DNA of 64,000 nt from CBDDBK01 sp965225715 (GTDB lineage Bacteria > Bacteroidota > Bacteroidia > Cytophagales > Flammeovirgaceae): positions 372,001-436,000 of the forward strand of contig CBDDBK010000004.1 in the NCBI GenBank assembly GCA_965225715.1. The letters run 5' to 3'. This document shows, piece after piece, positions 44,592 through 53,344 of this stretch (the first letter of the stretch is position 1; every line of letters starts with the position of its first letter). The notes beneath the pieces are model-generated. The model was given only the letters and a program-made list of their open reading frames with translations. It ran no database searches and was not told where the DNA came from. The position numbers and the translations under genes were made by a program.

Positions 44592-45545
44592 CTATTTTCG
44601 TTTCAAAACAATTTTAACTTTTTCTACAATATCTTTAGCTGTTAACTTATACTTTTGCATTAATTGCTCTGGTGTTCCACTTTCACCAAAAGTATCTTCT
44701 ACAGCTACAAATTCTTGAGGAATAGGTAAATATTGAGTTAAAATTCGGGCTATACTTTCTCCTAATCCACCATTAATTTGATGCTCTTCTGCGCTCACCA
44801 AACATTTAGTTTTGCTTAATGACTCTATAATGGCTTCTGTGTCTATAGGCTTGATTGTATGAATATTCAAAATATCAGCTTCTATACCTTGATTTGATAA
44901 TATCTCTCCTGCTACAATAGCTTCCCATACTAGGTGTCCAGTAGCAATAAGAGTTACATCAGCACCTTGATTCAAATGCAAAGCTTTTCCTATTTCAAAT
45001 TTTTGATTTTTAGGTATAAAAACAGGAATTTTTGGTCTTCCAAAACGCAAATATACAGGACCAACATAATCAGCAATAGCTAAAGTAGCAGCCTTAGTTT
45101 GATTAAAATCACAAGTATTAATAACCGTCATATTAGGCAAGGCTTTCATGAGGGCTAAATCTTCAAGTATTTGGTGTGTAGCACCATCTTCGCCAAGGGT
45201 TAAACCTGAATGTGAAGCACAGAGTTTTACATTTTTATTTGAATAAGCAACTGATTGGCGAATTTGATCGTATACTCTGGCTGTAGAAAAATTGGCAAAG
45301 GTACCTGTAAAAGGAATTTTTCCGCCTATCGTCATACCTGCAGCAACGCCTACCATATTTGCTTCAGCAATACCTATTTGAAAAAATCTATCTGGATAGG
45401 CTTTTTGAAAAGCAGTCATTTTCAAAGATCCTGTCAAATCAGCACATAAAGCAACAACATCTTTATTTCGTCTACCTAACTCTAAAAGACCTTCCCCAAA
45501 ACCTGAACGTGTATCTTTTTTTTCTGTAAAAGGATATTGTTTCAT
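44592..45545 (-). CDS. Transketolase C-terminal half (split transketolase)
   Basis: A 317-residue protein equal to the pyrimidine-binding and C-terminal domains of transketolase. TRSGFGEGLLELGRRNKDVV opens it, FFQIGIAEANMVGVAAGM carries the catalytic Glu region, and SHSGLTLGEDGATHQILEDL follows. In many bacteria transketolase is split, with the N-terminal subunit immediately upstream. Here no such partner is on either side within the window, so it must be elsewhere or the gene acts with another TPP protein. Confidence 0.87.
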   Translation of the reverse strand: MKQYPFTEKKDTRSGFGEGLLELGRRNKDVVALCADLTGSLKMTAFQKAYPDRFFQIGIAEANMVGVAAGMTIGGKIPFTGTFANFSTARVYDQIRQSVAYSNKNVKLCASHSGLTLGEDGATHQILEDLALMKALPNMTVINTCDFNQTKAATLAIADYVGPVYLRFGRPKIPVFIPKNQKFEIGKALHLNQGADVTLIATGHLVWEAIVAGEILSNQGIEADILNIHTIKPIDTEAIIESLSKTKCLVSAEEHQINGGLGESIARILTQYLPIPQEFVAVEDTFGESGTPEQLMQKYKLTAKDIVEKVKIVLKRK

Positions 45546-45668
45546 TGCTATTCAATAATTTTAAACCGTATATATTTTAATATAGAAAATTTAATTATAA
45601 AAACCCCAAAGATAAAAGATACTTAGATAACTTGTATAAGTTTATTATTTTATACTAAAGCAATTGCT

Positions 45669-46637
45669 TTAAAAGTCAAATACACGTACTTTTTCTTCAT
45701 TTTTTATTCTTTGTTCGGCAATATCAAAATACGCCTTGTCCAATTCATAGCCTTTAAAGTTTCTTTTTAGTCTAGCACAAGCCAATCCTGTTGAGCCACT
45801 TCCCATAAATGGATCCAAAATAGTTTGACTCTTAAATGTACATAATTTTACCAAATGCTCCATTAACTCTATAGGTTTTAAAGTAGGATGAAAATTGAAA
45901 TCATCTTTATTTTGTCTGACCTTTGGAACTAAAAAAAACTTATCATAATCATCATCAAACTCATTTGTTCTGATTATATTAGATGGTATTCTTCCCTTTG
46001 GATGGGGATTATGCCCGACTTTAGGCTCTCCATTTTCATAAGGTAATCTTGTCTCTTCAAAATTTAAAGCTCCTGTTCCATATTTTATAATGTTTTGAGA
46101 CACATTCAAGTCTTTTTCTATAGGCTTTTGGATCAAAATTATGGGTTCGTATGCAGGTTTTAAGCCGAGTCCAGCCCCATTATACTTTTTTCCAAAATCC
46201 GAACTGGGCAATAATTTGTACTTTTGCACCGCTTTATAGCTATCGGCACCATCTTTTTTATAACCTTGTACATATTTATATTCACCTACTTTTTCGCTTT
46301 CAACCCCAAATTCTTTATCGATCATTAAGCCAACATTTCTGCTTTTTGGCATACCATTTAAATAAACCCAAAATAGCACGTCTTTTATTAAAAAACCACT
46401 GTCTTCCAAATCAACCATCAATCTATGCATCAATCTAACCGAGCTAAATATGGTGCCAAAAGCACCGGGTTTTAACTTTTTGAACGCATTTTTCCAAATT
46501 TCTCTTTTGGGTAGATCTTTATCCCAATAATGTGCTTGATATGATATACCATAAGGTGGGTCCGTAATCACTGAGTCTAAAGAGTTATCGTCTATATCCT
46601 CTAAGGAATAGCAATCTTTATTAAAAATTTTAATCAT
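45669..46637 (-). CDS. Solitary beta-class DNA methyltransferase (N4/N6)
   Basis: A 322-residue DNA amino-methyltransferase. The catalytic motif TDPPYGISY is at residues 25-33, and the SAM motif ILDPFMGSGSTGLACAR near 275-295, which is the beta-class order. A 150-residue variable region between holds the target recognition domain. No restriction enzyme gene is adjacent; ruvC lies 25 bp upstream on the same strand. It could be a regulatory solitary methylase or a prophage relic. Target sequence unknown. Confidence 0.88.
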   Translation of the reverse strand: MIKIFNKDCYSLEDIDDNSLDSVITDPPYGISYQAHYWDKDLPKREIWKNAFKKLKPGAFGTIFSSVRLMHRLMVDLEDSGFLIKDVLFWVYLNGMPKSRNVGLMIDKEFGVESEKVGEYKYVQGYKKDGADSYKAVQKYKLLPSSDFGKKYNGAGLGLKPAYEPIILIQKPIEKDLNVSQNIIKYGTGALNFEETRLPYENGEPKVGHNPHPKGRIPSNIIRTNEFDDDYDKFFLVPKVRQNKDDFNFHPTLKPIELMEHLVKLCTFKSQTILDPFMGSGSTGLACARLKRNFKGYELDKAYFDIAEQRIKNEEKVRVFDF

Positions 46638-46662
46638 TCTATAATCCGTTGGGCAAATGCTA

Positions 46663-47247
46663 TTATTTTTTATTTTCTACTATTTTACTAGGATTATTTT
46701 GAACAAAACTCGCCCAGGAAGAGGCTTTCTTTTTGGATGGCTTTTTAGGTATTTCAAATGATTTATTATAAAAAGCACATAAGGCAGTAGCCAAAGCATC
46801 GGTAGAATCAAAAAGCGTTTCTTGGGTTCTTTTTAAACTAAACACCTGACTGACCATAGAGGCAACTTGCTGTTTCGAAGCATTGCCATTGCCCGTTAAA
46901 GCCTGTTTAATTTCTCTAGGATAATACTCTTTTATAGAAATATTCCGTTTTAGCGCACTCGCCATAATTAAGCCTTGAACACGTCCTAATTTTAACATAA
47001 CTTGTATGTTTTTACCATAGAAAGGCGATTCTATAGCCATAATATTTGGTTTATATTCTTCTATAATAGTTTCTAAACGTTCCCATATTTTTTCAAGACG
47101 TTGCAACATACCGTCGTAGGATTTTAAATTAAGTACCCCATATTGAATAAGTTTTGGGGTTTTTTCTCCCAAATATGAAGCAATAATTCCATATCCCATA
47201 ACTAAAGTACCGGGATCTATACCTATGATAATCTTATCATAATCCAT
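46663..47247 (-). CDS. ruvC: Holliday junction resolvase RuvC
   Basis: A 194-residue resolvase that cuts Holliday junctions. Asp11 in IIGIDPGT, Glu in MAIESPFYG, and the C-terminal FDSTDALATALCAFYN supply the acidic active site; LGRVQGLIMASAL is typical. A Lys-rich extension of about 30 residues follows the core, as in other Bacteroidota. It lies 25 bp upstream of the methyltransferase and probably shares its transcript. Confidence 0.94.
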   Translation of the reverse strand: MDYDKIIIGIDPGTLVMGYGIIASYLGEKTPKLIQYGVLNLKSYDGMLQRLEKIWERLETIIEEYKPNIMAIESPFYGKNIQVMLKLGRVQGLIMASALKRNISIKEYYPREIKQALTGNGNASKQQVASMVSQVFSLKRTQETLFDSTDALATALCAFYNKSFEIPKKPSKKKASSWASFVQNNPSKIVENKK

Positions 47248-47360
47248 AATCCATACTATTTTTTTGAGCCTTAATATTTAAAATATAATTTTAATCTGTT
47301 AAGATACTTGAAAGAGGTTGAAAATTTAAAATTTGAGTTTTTTTGTATTGTTAATATTTC

Positions 47361-47368
47361 TAACTTTG
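47361..47368 (+). promoter_or_regulatory. Bacteroidota-type promoter upstream of the FMN reductase
   Basis: TAACTTTG matches TAnnTTTG. TTTG boxes at 47342 and 47332 flank the ideal spacing without matching it exactly. The start codon is 60 bp downstream. Confidence 0.35.
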
Positions 47369-47427
47369 GTTTTTGAATTTCAACTTTACTCTCTATTTCT
47401 AAATTACAGTTTATTAAATATACAATC

Positions 47428-48033
47428 ATGAAAATTACAATTATTTCTGCTAGTCATCGATCTAATTCTCAATCTTTTAGAATAGGAAAGTATTTAAAAA
47501 AACGTTTAAAAGATCTTAATCTTGCTGATACTGTTTCACTTATAGACTTAGCTTCTAAAGAAATTCCTATTTGGTCGGAAAATATGAACAATAAATCCAC
47601 TTGGCAAAACGAATGGAAACCTGTAGAAAAAGAACTTAAAGAAGCTGATGGACTGATCTTTATAACACCTGAATGGCATGGCATGGTACCTGCAAAATTG
47701 AAAAACCTTTTTTTATTAGCAGGCTGTAATACTGTGGGGCATAAACCCGCCATGATTGTAAGCGTTTCTACAGGATTTGGAGGCACCTACCCCATTAATG
47801 AGCTTAGAACTAGTAGTTATAAAAATAATAGACTTTGTTATATCCCTGAACATCTTATTATACGAAAGGTTGCTGAGGTTTTATTAGAAAAACCTAACCC
47901 TGATAAAAATTCTTTTGATGCGCATATACGTCCAAGAGTTGATTATGCACTCCAAGTTTTATATACTTACACTAAAGCCTTCAAAAATATTCGATCAAAT
48001 ATTAGCTTTGAAGGTTTTGCTAATGGTATGTAA
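47428..48033 (+). CDS. NADPH-dependent FMN reductase-like flavoprotein
   Basis: A 201-residue flavodoxin-fold protein. TIISASHRSNSQSFRIGKYL carries the phosphate loop, and LIFITPEWHGMVPAKLKNLF contains the P.W.G...A.LK pattern of FMN reductases. SVSTGFGGTYPINELRT follows. It would reduce FMN or quinones with NADPH in the cytosol. Complete length. Not linked to neighbours. Confidence 0.85.
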   Translation: MKITIISASHRSNSQSFRIGKYLKKRLKDLNLADTVSLIDLASKEIPIWSENMNNKSTWQNEWKPVEKELKEADGLIFITPEWHGMVPAKLKNLFLLAGCNTVGHKPAMIVSVSTGFGGTYPINELRTSSYKNNRLCYIPEHLIIRKVAEVLLEKPNPDKNSFDAHIRPRVDYALQVLYTYTKAFKNIRSNISFEGFANGM

Positions 48034-48115
48034 AATTTTATGTTTAAGTTAAAAGAAATTTTAATTCCTAATTTTTGAACAGGTGATTCCTTTGTTATAT
48101 TTTTGATTCATTAAA

Positions 48116-48214
48116 GTTATGGCAATGCTATTGTATTTCAGTAATCATTTAGTTTCATTATCAATGTATTAAACCTTTTAAAATCCCTTTTTAAAGTGAT
48201 GTAATCGTATATAG
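48116..48214 (+). repeat. Family-1 hairpin repeat, copy C (forward)
   Basis: TTATGGCAATGCTATTGTAT head, TTTCATTATCAATGTATTAA centre, AAATCCCTTTTTAAAGTGAT tail. It ends 25 bp before the SIR2-NTPase-PPR gene. Confidence 0.6.
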
Positions 48215-48238
48215 ACTTTAAATTTTGAGTTATCAGTT

Positions 48239-51200
48239 ATGAACCCCATCCAAAAAAATTGGCAAGATAATACCAACTATAAAAGATTTTTGAAAAAATA
48301 TTCAAAAGATCCTAAAAAAACGGTTTTTTTCATCGGTGCGGGTTTGTCTATGCCTTTATTTCCCAGCTGGGCGGATTTGCTTAAAAAAATGGTAAACGAA
48401 GTACACGAAAGCGGAAAAGTCGATGATGGTACTAAAAATTATTACTTTAAACAAATAGAATCGGGAAATAAGTTCCTGAATATAGCCAGTTATTGTGCTG
48501 ACCAACTGGGAATAAGAAACCTTAGAAGACTACTCGAAAATTCTTTCTCCAAAAAATTTGAATTTTCCCAGATACCTGAAAATTATGCCTATTTGTTATC
48601 TATGTCTCACAATACTCTTGTAACTACAAATTACGATCTTATTCCCGACAAAAGCTCAGAATATATTACTTATACCAATTCCAATATAGCTGAAGCAAAT
48701 CGGGCTAGGAATAATGGAGAAAAAACACTTGTCAAAATACATGGTGATATTAGACAGCACGACTCAATAGTGTTTACAAGCGAAGATTATAATTCCAAAA
48801 TGCACAGAGATAATGAAATTAAAAATTTCTTGTCCACCATTTTTACAGAATATACTGTTTGTTTTATTGGTTTTGGATTAAATGATCCGCACATATCTTC
48901 AATTCTTGATTTTTTGAATACCGTACATGATAAGCTAATTCAAGATCATTATGCTTTTTTTTATGCGAATAACGAATACAATGTTGAGGAAAAAGAAAGA
49001 GAACTTAATATCAATATCATTCCTTATAAGCCCTCAAATTCAGGACATCCAGAAATTTTAGATTTTTTAAAATCTTTAACAGAATCCCGTAAACCAAAAG
49101 AAAAACTGACAAAACTAAAAACCGAAAAAATTGAAAATGAATATTTTGAATTCTCAAAAAAGGTTAAAGATATTACCGTAGTTGATATCTTAGACCAAAG
49201 AGCACATACGTATCGCGAATTTTATCACAAAAGGGAAATAGACGATGCCATATACAACCGCCTAAAAGACAATAAATCCATACTTTTAATTGGCAATTCT
49301 TTATCGGGGAAGACAAGAGCCATTTTCGAACTTCTAAAAAAAGAAGCCTTTCAGGATTATTATATTATCAAGCCGGAGTTAACAAATTTTGAGCGCTTTC
49401 CTTTTGATCAATTGCCCGAAAATACCGAAAATACCATCGTTTTTTTGGATGATATCGATAAATTCTATGATAAAAAAAATATCAACCCAACCAATTCTGT
49501 AATTAAAAAACTTATGCGCAATAAGGTCATTTTTATAGCCACTTGCAGAACGGGACCTGAACATAAAACTTTTAGTAATCAAGCAGGTAAAGATTTATAC
49601 GATAAGTTCGATGGAGAAATTAAAATTCCTAACAAAATAGATAAAGACACTATCATCGAAAATATCAAAAAAGAATCTATAGAAATTGATGAAAATGATG
49701 AAAAAAATTTTGATGGCAATATTGGTTCTCTTTTTCTTCCCTTAACTATTATGAAAAAAAGGTATAGGGATTTATGGAAAAGCGGCAAGAAAGTTAAAAA
49801 AATAGCCATAGAAATCCTCGATATTTTAAAAGCTTTTTATGTGGCTGGAAACTATAAAAATAAGTCTTCATACGACATTAAAAAAATCAAAGATTACCAT
49901 TACCGTATGAAAAATTATAAACCCAGAGGGGTGATGACTCAAATACAAAGAGAATTGTTCAAACTTAGAAAACCTGAAATTCAAAAATTTGATGATCATT
50001 GGAAAGATGCTGTTGACCTATTGAGAAGTGCTGAATTTAAGTTGCATTTTGTCGAAGAAATTGAAGGACAATTGAGAATAGAAGAAGCCTATTTTGATAA
50101 AAAAGTGGTGGCACCTGATTATAGAAATATAAATATTTACTACGATATAGAACAATATTACCCCAATAAACAGGAGAGGCAAGAGAAAGGTTTTTTTGCT
50201 AAGCTCAGAGCATTTAACATTGCAATTTCACAAGCTAAAACATACCAGGAAGCTCTAAAACTTTTCAAAAAAATGAAAACCGAAAAAATTAAACCGGACG
50301 TAATCACTTTTAATAGTCTAATAAAATTGGCTGGCGACCTGAAAACCGCCGAAGCCCTTTTAGAAAAAATGAAAACCGAAAAAATTAAACCGGACGTAAT
50401 CACTTTTACTACTTTAATCGAAAAGGCTCGAGACCTGAAAACCGCCGAAGCCCTTTTAGAAAAAATGAAAACCGAAAAAATTAAACCGGACGTAATCACT
50501 TTTACTACTTTAATCGAAAAGGCTCGAGATCTGAAAACCGCCGAAGCCCTTTTAGAAAAAATGAAAACCGAAAAAATTAAACCTAACGTAATCACTTTTA
50601 ATAGTCTAATAAAATTGGCTGGCGACCTCAAAACCGCCGAAGCCCTTTTAGAAAAAATGAAAACCGAAAAAATTAAACCGGACGTAATCACTTTTACTAC
50701 TTTAATCGAAAAGGCTCGAGACCTGAAAACCGCCGAAGCCCTTTTAGAAAAAATGAAAACCGAAAAAATTAAACCGGACGTAATCACTTTTAGAACATTG
50801 GCTAATATTCCAAACCTTGATCATTTACTATTCATTCGCAAGTATGTCAAAGACATTGTAAAATTGGGAGATGATTGGCGTCTGAAATACTTTGCAGCAG
50901 CTTTGGAACGAAAATACAGCATTGAGAGTAGAGATTTAGCCTTCATGTTATTGGATAAGGTTAAAATCAAAGATTCTAGTTATTTTAATTTAGTGGCAAA
51001 TCTTTATAGGCGGGAAAATAAGACTAAGGCACTTGAGTTTTATTTAAAAGCCGCGGAACTCGAAAAAAACCAAAATAAAAAGGCTAAATACTATCACAAT
51101 ATTGCCCAATTTATATACCAATATGAAGACATAGAATCTGCTCTTAACTATTGCCAAAAAGCACTTTTTTATAATGCCAATTTTGCATACTCAAAAATTC

Positions 51201-51412
51201 TATTGCTTTGTTTATTAGCTTGTAAAAGCGATCCAAAGGAATTGATTCATTCCCTTAATGTGAAGATTGAAGAATTAAATATGAATAGAAAAAAAGCATT
51301 GCTAAAAATTAAAAAAATACTGACTAATCTTGATCCGGATGAAAAAGTTTCCTTTGCTGGTTTGGATGAAAAAGTTTCCTTACTGGAAAGAGAAATAGAG
51401 TCTATGTTATAA
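48239..51412 (+). CDS. SIR2 - P-loop NTPase - pentatricopeptide-repeat protein, putative antiphage effector
   Basis: A 1057-residue protein with four parts. (1) A SIR2-like NADase domain (about 28-290): FIGAGLS at 32-38, TTNYD 129-133, KIHGD 166-170 with the catalytic His, GFGLNDPHI 211-219. (2) A P-loop NTPase (about 320-560): Walker A GNSLSGKT 352-359, Walker B IVFLDDID with Asp404/405. (3) From about 656 to 855, an array of 32-residue units of the pattern VITFTTLIEKARDLKTAEAL with LLEKMKTEKIKPD, a textbook pentatricopeptide (PPR) motif. (4) A TPR-like helical C-terminus. SIR2 plus STAND-type NTPase is the plan of antiviral Avs-like proteins, where NAD depletion aborts infection. A PPR sensor in that plan is new to me. 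Single gene, flanked by a family-1 repeat. Confidence 0.85.
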   Translation: MNPIQKNWQDNTNYKRFLKKYSKDPKKTVFFIGAGLSMPLFPSWADLLKKMVNEVHESGKVDDGTKNYYFKQIESGNKFLNIASYCADQLGIRNLRRLLENSFSKKFEFSQIPENYAYLLSMSHNTLVTTNYDLIPDKSSEYITYTNSNIAEANRARNNGEKTLVKIHGDIRQHDSIVFTSEDYNSKMHRDNEIKNFLSTIFTEYTVCFIGFGLNDPHISSILDFLNTVHDKLIQDHYAFFYANNEYNVEEKERELNINIIPYKPSNSGHPEILDFLKSLTESRKPKEKLTKLKTEKIENEYFEFSKKVKDITVVDILDQRAHTYREFYHKREIDDAIYNRLKDNKSILLIGNSLSGKTRAIFELLKKEAFQDYYIIKPELTNFERFPFDQLPENTENTIVFLDDIDKFYDKKNINPTNSVIKKLMRNKVIFIATCRTGPEHKTFSNQAGKDLYDKFDGEIKIPNKIDKDTIIENIKKESIEIDENDEKNFDGNIGSLFLPLTIMKKRYRDLWKSGKKVKKIAIEILDILKAFYVAGNYKNKSSYDIKKIKDYHYRMKNYKPRGVMTQIQRELFKLRKPEIQKFDDHWKDAVDLLRSAEFKLHFVEEIEGQLRIEEAYFDKKVVAPDYRNINIYYDIEQYYPNKQERQEKGFFAKLRAFNIAISQAKTYQEALKLFKKMKTEKIKPDVITFNSLIKLAGDLKTAEALLEKMKTEKIKPDVITFTTLIEKARDLKTAEALLEKMKTEKIKPDVITFTTLIEKARDLKTAEALLEKMKTEKIKPNVITFNSLIKLAGDLKTAEALLEKMKTEKIKPDVITFTTLIEKARDLKTAEALLEKMKTEKIKPDVITFRTLANIPNLDHLLFIRKYVKDIVKLGDDWRLKYFAAALERKYSIESRDLAFMLLDKVKIKDSSYFNLVANLYRRENKTKALEFYLKAAELEKNQNKKAKYYHNIAQFIYQYEDIESALNYCQKALFYNANFAYSKILLLCLLACKSDPKELIHSLNVKIEELNMNRKKALLKIKKILTNLDPDEKVSFAGLDEKVSLLEREIESML
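50206..50800 (+). repeat. 96-bp tandem repeat array encoding the PPR motifs
   Basis: Five near-identical 96-bp units begin (at the Val codon) at 50300, 50396, 50492, 50588 and 50684, with a diverged unit before and a partial one at 50780. Units alternate between two versions (VITFNSLIKLAGD and VITFTTLIEKARD), suggesting block duplication. The repeats are more GC-rich than the surrounding DNA. Confidence 0.9.
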
Positions 51413-51474
51413 AAATTCTAATTTTTTTGAGGAATTGAAAAATTCAAGGTAAAAATTGCTGATAGTTTATTGAT

Positions 51475-52563
51475 CTAATCTATTCGTTTACAATTTTCTA
51501 TAACTTTAACTCCCATTTCTTTAGTACCTAAGATTTTGTTTTTAGGCGTTGTATAATCGGCTATATCAAAGGTTCTAAATCCTTGCTCTAAGGTTTTGGA
51601 AACTGCTTTAGTTATAATAGTAGCTTCTGTTTTTAGATCAAAACCTATATCACACATCAAAGCTACTGATAAAATAGTTGCCAAAGGATTAGCGATATTT
51701 TTTCCTGCAATATCTGGGGCAGAGCCGTGTATGGGTTCGAACATTTTGTGTTTTTGACTTAAAGAAGCCGAAGGCAACATACCTAATGAACCAGCTACTT
51801 GAGAAGCTAAATCAGTTAAAATATCTCCAAACATATTGCCTGTTAAAACAACGTCAAACTGGCGAGGTTTTTTGATCAATTGCATAGCGGCATTATCAAC
51901 AAATAAATGAGTGAGACTAACATCAGGAAAGTTTTTTGAAACTTTGTTAACGGTTTCTCTCCATAACCGCGAACTCTCCAAAACATTGGCTTTATCTACA
52001 GAACATAATCGTTTATTACGTTTTTGAGCAGCTTGAAAAGCAATTACAGAAATACGCTCTACCTCTTTTATAGAATAAGACATAGTATCTACAGCTACAG
52101 TGTTATCTGAGTGTCGCTCACGGGGTTGACCAAAATAAATACCACTTGTTAATTCTCGACAAAACAATATATCTGTACCTTCTAAGACTTCAGGTTTTAA
52201 ACTTGAAGCATGCAAAAGATTTTTGAATGGTTTTATAGGACGAATATTGGTAAATAAATCTAAAGCAGCTCGTAATTTTAGAAGTCCTTGTTCGGGACGT
52301 ACTTTTGCTTTAGGATTATTATCATAAATTGGATGACCTACAGCACCTAACAAAATAGAATCAGCTTTTTTACAGGCTTCAAGTGTCTTATTAGGTAGTG
52401 GATTACCTGTCTTTTCTATGGCTACATGTCCAATTAATTGTTCTTCAAAAGTAAAACTATGTCCATACAAATCAGCAATAGATATTAAAACTTGCTTTCC
52501 CCAATTGGTAATTTCCTTACCTATTCCATCTCCGGAAAGAATAACAATATGTTTTTTTGCCAT
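51475..52563 (-). CDS. leuB: 3-isopropylmalate dehydrogenase
   Basis: A 362-residue NAD-dependent enzyme that oxidises and decarboxylates 3-isopropylmalate in leucine synthesis. KHIVILSGDGIGKEITNWG opens the fold; LLGAVGHP, RPEQGLLKLRAALDLFTNIR, FCRELTSGIYFGQPR, the active-site Lys in SVDKANVLESSRLWRE, and MFEPIHGSAPDIAGKNIANP follow. Intact and full length. No leuA, leuC or leuD nearby, another isolated biosynthetic gene. Confidence 0.94.
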   Translation of the reverse strand: MAKKHIVILSGDGIGKEITNWGKQVLISIADLYGHSFTFEEQLIGHVAIEKTGNPLPNKTLEACKKADSILLGAVGHPIYDNNPKAKVRPEQGLLKLRAALDLFTNIRPIKPFKNLLHASSLKPEVLEGTDILFCRELTSGIYFGQPRERHSDNTVAVDTMSYSIKEVERISVIAFQAAQKRNKRLCSVDKANVLESSRLWRETVNKVSKNFPDVSLTHLFVDNAAMQLIKKPRQFDVVLTGNMFGDILTDLASQVAGSLGMLPSASLSQKHKMFEPIHGSAPDIAGKNIANPLATILSVALMCDIGFDLKTEATIITKAVSKTLEQGFRTFDIADYTTPKNKILGTKEMGVKVIENCKRID

Positions 52564-52639
52564 AAAATATTTTTTTAATTTTTATTATTAATTGGTAATC
52601 AATAATTTATATTTTTTACAAAAAAGAAAACCCAAACAG

Positions 52640-52898
52640 CTACCTTTCATATACATTCTTTCTATCTCCAATAGCCAATATTAAAATACAAATTTCTTTT
52701 TTATTTATTTCGTAAATAATTCTATAATTGCCCTGTCTTATCCTATACCCATATCGACCTTTTAGTTTTTTATATCCATGAGGGTAAGGATTATTTGAAA
52801 GTCGCATTATAATTTCAAATATTCTCTTGCTATCTCTTTATAGGAATAGATTTTATTGCTCGTTTTGCTCGTTCCCTAAAAATGATTTTATAACTCAT
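52640..52898 (-). pseudogene. RelE/ParE-family toxin gene with a frameshift
   Basis: From the ATG at 52898 the frame reads SYKIIFRERAKRAIKSIP and then hits a stop. Moving by one base restores KRIFEIIMRLSNNPYPHGYK, then LKGRYGYRIRQGNYRIIYEI and LAIGDRKNVYER before a TAG at 52640-52642. The total (259 bases) is not a multiple of three, confirming a one-base indel near codon 20. The restored protein is a complete RelE/ParE-type mRNA endoribonuclease. Its start overlaps the antitoxin's last codons. Either an inactivated toxin or a sequencing error. Confidence 0.75.
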
Positions 52899-53082
52899 AC
52901 CCTATATCATCTGCTACTTCTTTAAGTGTATAAGTTCTCTCATTAACGTCTTCTTTGGCTTCATCATAAAGTTTATAATCATTCTCTTCCTCGAGTAATT
53001 CAATAAAACGGTTATAATCTTTTATGCTTATTATCGCCTTTGTTCTATCGCCTTTTACATCTGTAATAAATTGCGTTTCCAT
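52888..53082 (-). CDS. Antitoxin of a RelE/ParE-type toxin-antitoxin pair
   Basis: A 64-residue Phd/YefM-like protein: GDRTKAIISIKDYNRFIELL is the dimerisation and DNA-binding opening, and the acidic DVNERTYTLKEVADDIGYEL tail would wrap the toxin. It ends inside the first codons of the toxin gene. The antitoxin frame is intact while the toxin frame is broken, the expected order of decay. It should repress its own promoter. Confidence 0.7.
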   Translation of the reverse strand: METQFITDVKGDRTKAIISIKDYNRFIELLEEENDYKLYDEAKEDVNERTYTLKEVADDIGYEL

Positions 53083-53095
53083 ATTTATATTTGCT

Positions 53096-53344
53096 TCAAA
53101 ACGTTAAGTAAATTTTATTTTTCTTTTTGTCATTAGACTCTATGTTGTAAAAAAAGTGTATCAAATCGGTAATAAAATTGAATTTCTCTTTCAGACTCAA
53201 AAAGAATAAAGAGCGTTGAAGTAAATATTTTTTAGCACACTTGCTAATATCAGAAATTTTACCTAATATCGTTTCTAACAGTCTTACAGTTTCTGGACTA
53301 AAATTTAATTTATTGCATACTTCAATACTTCGGTAAATTTTCAA
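53096..53344 (-). CDS. Unrecognised small ORF upstream of the toxin-antitoxin pair
   Basis: 82 codons on the same strand, ending 13 bp before the antitoxin start, so it could be the first gene of a three-gene operon. KLNFSPETVRLLETILGKIS looks like a real helical segment; the C-terminus is aromatic-rich and Lys-rich. No family recognised. Its first codons contain one arm of a 15-bp inverted repeat whose other arm is 70 bp upstream. It may be chance or a third component. Confidence 0.3.
   Translation of the reverse strand: MKIYRSIEVCNKLNFSPETVRLLETILGKISDISKCAKKYLLQRSLFFLSLKEKFNFITDLIHFFYNIESNDKKKNKIYLTF

Noticed and set aside
50158..50787. 209-codon minus-strand ORF with five SGLIFSVFIFSKRASAV repeats
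   Set aside because: Shadow of the PPR repeats on the other strand; the plus strand has the convincing domains.
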